Positions 58,003 through 64,000 of a stretch of 64,000 nt of DNA are shown here, piece by piece (the first letter of the stretch is position 1; each line of letters starts with the position of its first letter). The translations under genes were made by a program, and so were the position numbers. Source of the stretch: Paracentrotus lividus (lineage: Eukaryota; Echinodermata; Echinoidea; Camarodonta; Echinidae); the NCBI GenBank assembly GCA_940671915.1, contig CALNVZ010000649.1:1610287-1674286 (forward strand). Direction: 5' to 3'. Below the pieces are notes generated by a model. It saw nothing but the letters and a program-made list of their open reading frames with translations. It was not told the DNA's origin and did no database searches.

Positions 58003-59820
58003 CATAAAATGAAGAAAAAAAAGTCAGTCATATTAAGCATTACCAGGACATGATATGTAATTCTTTTGAGGATTTTATGGTTAAATTAATTTGTTTTTAT
58101 AGTTGATTTTGTTTTTATTGTATATAACTGCACGTTCGTGATTAAATTCCTCGTTTTTACAGTTGATCCTTTTAGGTTTTATGGTATATAATTTGGAGGA
58201 GCAAAGGAGGTCACCTGAGTAATGAAATTTATGATAATAACTCCTGAAATATCGAACATTATTCATGATGCATTTTAAAAGCAAACTTTCATAGCCAGCG
58301 AGACAGCCAAGGATTCTAAAATTCCATAAACATAATCAGCAAGGACCTAATGTAACAATATTATTGTGCGCTTGTCAAAGACAATACATTATGTAGAACA
58401 AAAACAGCTTGGGAAAATTATTCGACAAAGCTCTTTTTCAGGGGTTTCAGTGTGTGTGTGTTTCTCGGTTTATTTGGTCAGATAACATATCAAACACTAA
58501 CTAAAACTCTACTTTCATACATTCTTTAGCAATTATATCATTGTCAAGTGAGTATAGACCTAATTTCGTTTGTAATGCAAATGGCAGTCTTTTCCTAGAA
58601 AACGAAATGAGCTTTGTTTAATATTTTTTGCCAACCTGTATTTACAAAAAGGTAAATCCCCGTGGTGTAGTTTTAATTTCATTTGAATATGTCTTTATCG
58701 AATTAAGACAATTTCAACACAATTCGCGAATCAATTCAAAATTTAAAATTGAATGCGGAAGAAAGTTTTCCCCAAGTGGATAGTGAAATGAAAACCCTAT
58801 ACCCATTACTGTGTGCAAAAATAGTCCCAAGTGATTCAAAATTTCATTCATCATGTAAAGTGCTTGAAATTAATAAATACCATTACGATAATTATGATTT
58901 TCATTACCCAACCATTTGGTTACCGCTGAAATGAAATATTCTCATGAGGATGCTAAAACTTGAGGGTGCCAGTTTATTAAATGTTAGGGCAAAACAGGAT
59001 AGAATACGATTAGTCAAATCCCATAAATACACGGAACTTGAATTCTTGCCATGAATATAAATAAATATATCTGGTAGCAAATTAGAGCTTTTCAATGTAA
59101 GGCTGGAGGAAAGAAGAAATAATGGATTCAATTTGTTATCCATATATTTCAGCAAAATATCGATTAAAGTTATATATAGAGAAAAAATAACTGAATAACT
59201 AAATTGTGTTTACGTTCGGACAGGGCTAGATGTTTAGTATTAGTATTAGTCCTACTAGGAAACTGAATTTGGACGATGACAAAAATTTAAGTTTAAAAAC
59301 TGGTTAAAACTTGTTGTCCTCTTTGCATTATCTTAAATAATGGTACATCATTTAAAACTTGAGTAAATCAATATTTCACACTAATTTCGTTTGCTATATA
59401 ATTTTTAGAATATAATTTTTAGGACATAATCATTGATAATAACAAAGGAATTTAACCCTGTGAAAAGAAATCGCAATCATGAAGCCATTTAGGCCGGTCC
59501 TTTGCAAATCAATGATATATAAATTGCTATTTTTCGTTATCAATTTTGTTGAAATAATTAACGAACCAACTTTATTCCCTTTAAGATAATATTTTGATGG
59601 TTCCTTATTTTAGTTTAGGCTGGTTAACTCATTACTCGCCAGACGCGCACGCACGCACGCACGGGCTGACGCATCACCATAGCGCTATGCTCTGGCTGTG
59701 ACACGCATCAGCGCGGTCAACTCAATCAACGAACGTACTTACTCATGGGTTCCACGCACCATGTATCTGTGGTTAATTAAGCGCACACGCGACATCCCAC
59801 GAGACATGAATGAATGAATA
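55340..59820. other. Intergenic or intronic DNA with one candidate promoter
   Basis: No exon was recognised. It contains a poly(T) run (57969-57998), a TATA-box candidate at 57584, and a GC-rich GCACGCACGCACG repeat (59645-59662) just before the duplicated block that starts at 59828. Confidence 0.45.
57570..57620 (+). promoter_or_regulatory. Candidate TATA promoter with GC boxes
   Basis: A consensus TATAAATA (57584-57591) sits between CCCCCGCCCC and CCACGCCCC, which look like GC or CACC boxes. This compact arrangement is unusual for the AT-rich surroundings. No coding exon could be placed downstream. Confidence 0.3.
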
Positions 59821-59827
59821 ATGGAAA

Positions 59828-60717
59828 TACTAGCAGCAGTGCCCGTAGCAGCACAGGGGGTTAGGCACATAATTCTATTTTATTTGGATTGTCACCTATA
59901 CAAATTTAATACCAACATTTAAAAAAAAAAAACGATTTTCACCCGACCCACGCCCATTTTTTTTTTCTTTTTTGAAATGTTATTAAAAATAAAGAAGGAA
60001 GTTATGTTATTATAATTACATATAAAAATGTTTCGATACCATGCCAGCAGTCCACCATAGATTTCATTACCTTTCCCTTTCTCTCTCTATCTTTCCGCTA
60101 TACTTTCCCTTATTTTTGTTTAAAAAGAATAATATCGGCCTCCAAGAAGGTCGCATACCAATCATAGGGGATTGAGTTAAGTCCGTCCATTGGGTTTTTA
60201 TTCTTTCCTCCATTTTATTATTTTAAAAATTTATTTCTATTTTTATTTTTTTTTCTATATTTATATTTGCTTTCGATCACTTTGGCTTCCCCTTCAGGTC
60301 AGTTTAGCTCCCTATAAGGTAAATTTTGAGCCCCCTTAAGCCCCCCCACCCACCCAAAATATGCGCATGTTGCTCATCGTTTTACTTTTGTTTTTCTTTT
60401 CTTTCCTTTCCCTATATATTTTTATTATCTTATATCAGTTTAATTGAAGACATTCATTTTCAGAAACGTAATATTAGATATGAATGCTTTATAAAAATTA
60501 TCCTTGAAACGTGCCTATCAACCCAAATATCATACACACCCCCCCCCCCCAAAAAAAAAACACGAATCCAGTTAGACTGAGAGGTGAGGTGTATTTACAA
60601 ATGTGCATGATATCTGCATGAATTAAAATGTTTAAGTGACATGTGAGCTATTTAATTGCTTCAAGTTACATTTTTGCTCGCTTGTTCTGGTCCATTGGAA
60701 GAACAATTTCCCCTTGT
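59828..60717 (+). repeat. 0.9-kb duplicated unit, copy 1
   Basis: It starts ACTAGCAGCAGTGCCCGTAG and runs collinearly with 62627-63475. Shared phrases include CACCCGACCCACGCCCA, TGTTTCGATACCATGCCAGC, CGCGCATGTTGCTCATCG and CAGTTAGACTGAGAGGTGAG. It has no gene. Confidence 0.8.
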
Positions 60718-60946
60718 GCTATAGTCACACAGACACTTACGTTGAGTTACGTCCGGTTGCGTCCAAAATTATTTTCTTTTGCCGATCCCCACGGATGCCT
60801 ACCCGTCATAGTCAGCAGTGGAAATATTGATAATTTCGTTCATCCAGTAAAACAAAGAACTACAAAGGAAGTGATAGAATAGAAGAAGAAATAAGATTAA
60901 AACAACACAAACGTATCTATAGGTACGTGTCTGTGTGACTGCAGCA
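60717..60946. mobile_element. MITE with ATAGTCACACAGACACTTAC ends, uninterrupted copy
   Basis: 230 bp, collinear with the two halves of the element at 10204-11706. The shared interior includes GCCTACCCGTCATAGTCAGC and GATAATTTCGTTCATCCAGT. The right end is GTACGTGTCTGTGTGACTGC. Confidence 0.85.
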
Positions 60947-61040
60947 TTAGTTTATTTGCTTTTCCCGTATAATATTATATTCAATTTGAAATTTAGTGTT
61001 TCTATTTCCCGGCTGTCCTATACTCCCTTACTATTTTACT

Positions 61041-61044
<4 letters not shown>

Positions 61045-61077
<33 letters not shown>

Positions 61078-61090
61078 TCTCCGTCCCTCC
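61045..61090. repeat. (CT)n microsatellite
   Basis: About 40 bp of CT repeats. The flanking 60950-62620 block holds degenerate phrases of the duplicated unit (CCGGCTGTCC at about 61009 and 62103, GCCGACCCATTTTT at 61603). Confidence 0.8.
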
Positions 61091-61633
61091 TCTCCACCTC
61101 CTCTATAACATATCTTGTCATTTTAATACAATTGTCATGACTATATTATTTCATGACATCTGAATGGGTCGATGGACTACTTGGAGCCCTAACTGAACTG
61201 TTAGCTGGTAAACAAATCTGAGAGGCTTATGTTCTTTTGGGGCCATTGGTCGAACAATTTCCCATTTATTATTTGAGTTTTCCTCGTAATAACAAATATT
61301 ATATTCATTTTGAAATATTACTTGATTTTCGATCATAATGAAAATTATGTCTATTTTGAAATATCTTAATTTTGATAATATAGTTTCTCTTTTAATTTTC
61401 CGGCTACCTATACTGTCTTAGTTTATATATCTTTTTGAGCATCCTCACCACCTCCTCCATAACATGGATTTTTGAATTATTATTTTATATGACGCACCTT
61501 TTTTCTTCACTCTCTCTTTTTGGGGTGTATATTTTTAATGACGCCCTTTTTAAAATTTCATTAAAAAAACAAACAAACAAACAAACTATTAAAAAAAATT
61601 CAGCCGACCCATTTTTTTTTTTTTTTTTTTTTA

Positions 61634-61782
61634 CACATTTCAGGCTCTGCTAATCAACGAATTATTCAAATACAGAACCACTTACTTTTATCTTTTCTCG
61701 TTCATCCTCTTCTATACTCATAGTTTTATTTCGTTTTCCTTTTCTCTCCGGATTTTCACATTTTTTTTTTTTTACTCACCTG
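61634..61782 (+). repeat. Inverted-repeat partner of the window end
   Basis: ACACATTTCAGGCTCTGCTA onward is the reverse complement of 63849-64000, at roughly 90% identity with small indels. Confidence 0.8.
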
Positions 61783-62036
61783 TATGGTATAATTGAAGAA
61801 TTCCTTTTCAGGATGTATCATCTCAGGTATTAAATATTTTATCAAAACATTATTCTTAAGCGCGCAGCCCCCCCCCCCCCACTGACGGAAATATCGAAAA
61901 CAAAACCCAATATAATTACTTTAAAAAAGAAGGGGAAAAGAAGAAAAAAAAAATACCGAATTAAGTTAGACTGAGAGTTATATGAGATAATAAGTTTATG
62001 ATTTACACAGTAACCGCTTACATATAGGCCTATAAC

Positions 62037-62040
<4 letters not shown>

Positions 62041-62069
<29 letters not shown>
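62041..62069. repeat. Poly(A) tract
   Basis: About 30 A within the rearranged repeat block. Confidence 0.85.
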
Positions 62070-62073
<4 letters not shown>

Positions 62074-62626
62074 AATTTAGTGGTTGGTTTCTCTATCAAT
62101 TTCCCGGCTGTCCATCCTCCCTTACTTTTTTTTTTTTTTACTTAATATAGTAATAAAAAATAAAAAAAAGTATCTCTCTTCTTCTCTACATGTATATTCA
62201 TGCTTCTTTTCTTTTTTTTTTTCTTTTTTTTTGCTGTGATTAACTTTGTTTTTGCTTTCTTAAAGACACCAAGATTACAGCGATCGATCGATCGGCAGAA
62301 ATTCCGGTCATATCTCATCGCAAATGCAAGATTACATCCAAACAGTCGATTCATGACTTTCTGAATGTGACGTTGCACTGCTTTTTTTTAAGGATTGTTG
62401 AGCAAAGTGTGAAACTAAAAAACAACGACGGCGACAAACATTCGCCCGAACTCGAACCAAAAGAACATAGGGGGAAAGCGTTACTTTCACGCGTTCATGC
62501 GTACAGCTACGATGAAGCTGTGGGGTTCCGCTGCGCATCCCCGCACTAACACGTGAGAACGGTACTACCCGTTTCGCAGTGGCAGCTCTCCGTTGATTGC
62601 CTTCGGCTTCGGTTTTAATATATAGA

Positions 62627-63475
62627 CTAGCAGCAGTGCCGTAGCAGACACAGTGGGTTAGGCCATAATTCTATTTATTTTGATTGTTACTCTATACAAA
62701 TTAATACCACTTTTAAAAAAAAAAAACGATTTCACCCGACCCACGCCCATTTTTTTTTTTTTTTTGAAAATTATATTAACATAAAGAAGGGATTTATGTT
62801 ATCATAATTATATAAAAATGTTTCGATACCATGCCAGCAGTCCACCATAGATTTCATTCCTCTTTCCTTTTCTCTCTATCTTTCCGCTATAACTTTCCCC
62901 TTATTGTTTTAAAATAATATCGGCCTCCAGAAGGTAAGTTAAGTCGTCATTGGGTTTTATTCTTTCCTCCCATTTCTATTATTTTTTAAATTTTATTCTT
63001 TTTTATTTTCTATATTTATATTTGCTTTCGATCACTTTCTTCCCCTTCAGTCAGTTTAGCTCCCCTTAAGGTAATTTGAAGCCCCCTTAAGCCCCCACCC
63101 AAATACGCGCATGTTGCTCATCGTTTACTTCTTTTTGTTCTTTCCGTATTTGGCCCCTATATTTTTATTCTTATATCGTATTGATTGAAGATCATTTTCG
63201 AAACGTATAATTAGATATGAATGCTTATTAAAAATTATCCTTGAAACGTGCCTATCAACCCAATATCATAACACCCCCAAAAAACAAAAAAAACAAAAAA
63301 AAGAATCCAGTTAGACTGAGAGGTGAGGTATATTTTACAATGTGCATGATATCTGCATGATTAAAATGTGTAAGTGACATGTGAGCTATTTAATTGCTTC
63401 AAATTACATTTTTGCTCGGGGCTTGTTACTGGTCCATTGGAAGAACAATTTTCCCCTTGTGCTACCAGTCAGCAA
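62627..63475 (+). repeat. 0.9-kb duplicated unit, copy 2 (indel-rich)
   Basis: Collinear with 59828-60717 but about 40 bp shorter, with most differences being one- to few-base gaps, many in homopolymers. It runs on into a damaged fragment of the 60717 MITE (63468-63525), and phrases of the unit start again near 63590 (AAAAATGTTTCGATACCTTG). Confidence 0.8.
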
Positions 63476-63812
63476 GCACACTTAACGTTGAGTTAGCGTC
63501 CGTTGCGTTCCAAAATTAATTTTCTTTTTTTTTTTTTTACTGTTGTTGTTTAAAATATATTATTAAAAGAGGAATATCGTGTTTTTATATTACATGTAAA
63601 AATGTTTCGATACCTTGACACCCGTCCGCCATAGATTGTTTATTCCTTTTCCCCATCTCTCTCTCTCTCTTTCTTTTCTCTCTCTCTATCTTTCCCCTCC
63701 GATTCAAGTTGCTTTCTTATACATATTTTATATAATTATGCGATTAGACTTCTTTTCCTTCTAGATTTTGCTAACTTTGCATTCGGAATTAATATCAATC
63801 ATCACACAAAAA

Positions 63813-63844
<32 letters not shown>

Positions 63845-63848
63845 AAAC

Positions 63849-64000
63849 AGTGAGTAAAAAAAAAAAAAATAGTGGCAAAATCCGGAGAGGAAAAGGAAAA
63901 GAAAGTAAAACTAAGTATAGAAAGAGGATGGAACGAGAAAAGATAAAAGTAATTGTTACTTATTTTGAATAATTCGTTGATTAGCGAGCCTGAAATGTGT
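63849..64000 (-). repeat. Inverted copy of 61634-61782, cut by the window end
   Basis: It ends GCGAGCCTGAAATGTGT, the complement of the segment start at 61634. The repeat continues beyond the window. Confidence 0.8.

Overview
This looks like AT-rich nuclear DNA from a marine deuterostome, most likely an echinoderm and possibly a sea urchin. The reasons are many short non-coding repeats with the recurrent word TAGGCCTA, abundant (GA)n, (GAA)n and (CT)n tracts, fold-back elements, two recognisable intron-containing host genes and eukaryotic tRNA-Leu genes. Nothing bacterial or organellar is visible. The species call is inference.

Host genes. (1) Minus strand 16390-18290: a complete three-exon bZIP transcription factor of about 170 residues, of the Fos/ATF3/JDP2 type. 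Its splice sites are canonical, all in phase 0, with a textbook basic region and a zipper of five leucines plus histidine. (2) Plus strand 33821-34193: the first coding exon of an E/N-type zinc carboxypeptidase (M14), with a signal-anchor and the start of the catalytic domain, ending at a GTAAGT donor. No later exon was found before position 64000. (3) A tRNA-Leu(CAG) gene at 24611 and a decayed copy at 24971.

Mobile DNA fills most of the rest. There is one 5'-truncated, broken LINE (27500-30232) with a poly(A) tail, and a faint ORF1-like remnant at 1119-2050. Very many TIR or fold-back elements lack a transposase, including a TTAA-flanked piggyBac-type element (3864-4645) and long-arm TA-flanked elements (10411-11677, 12314-13309). 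One of these sits inside another MITE whose uninterrupted copy is at 60717-60946. I saw no LTR retroelement, Polinton or viral gene.

The most unusual structure is a set of fold-back elements, each with its own 9-16 bp word in the termini and repeated inside. Two of them (23070-24047 and 46330-47312) have the same length, the same TA-GGGTA ends and the same layout of six words. Measured from the single-word end, the words fall at offsets about 187/189, 550/556 and 937/943. Each element uses its own version of the word at every position. Other members have tRNA-like cores (7847-8450, 8742-9280, 16591-16730) or inverted arrays of a 16-bp unit (9490-10045), resembling the TU fold-back elements described from sea urchins.

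Tandem structure includes a 189-bp degenerate satellite (42925-43740), a 234-bp duplication (21806-22245), and a rearranged block at 59828-64000 holding two copies of a 0.9-kb unit that differ mostly by small indels, plus an inverted copy at the window end. The remaining intergenic DNA is AT-rich with no convincing genes.
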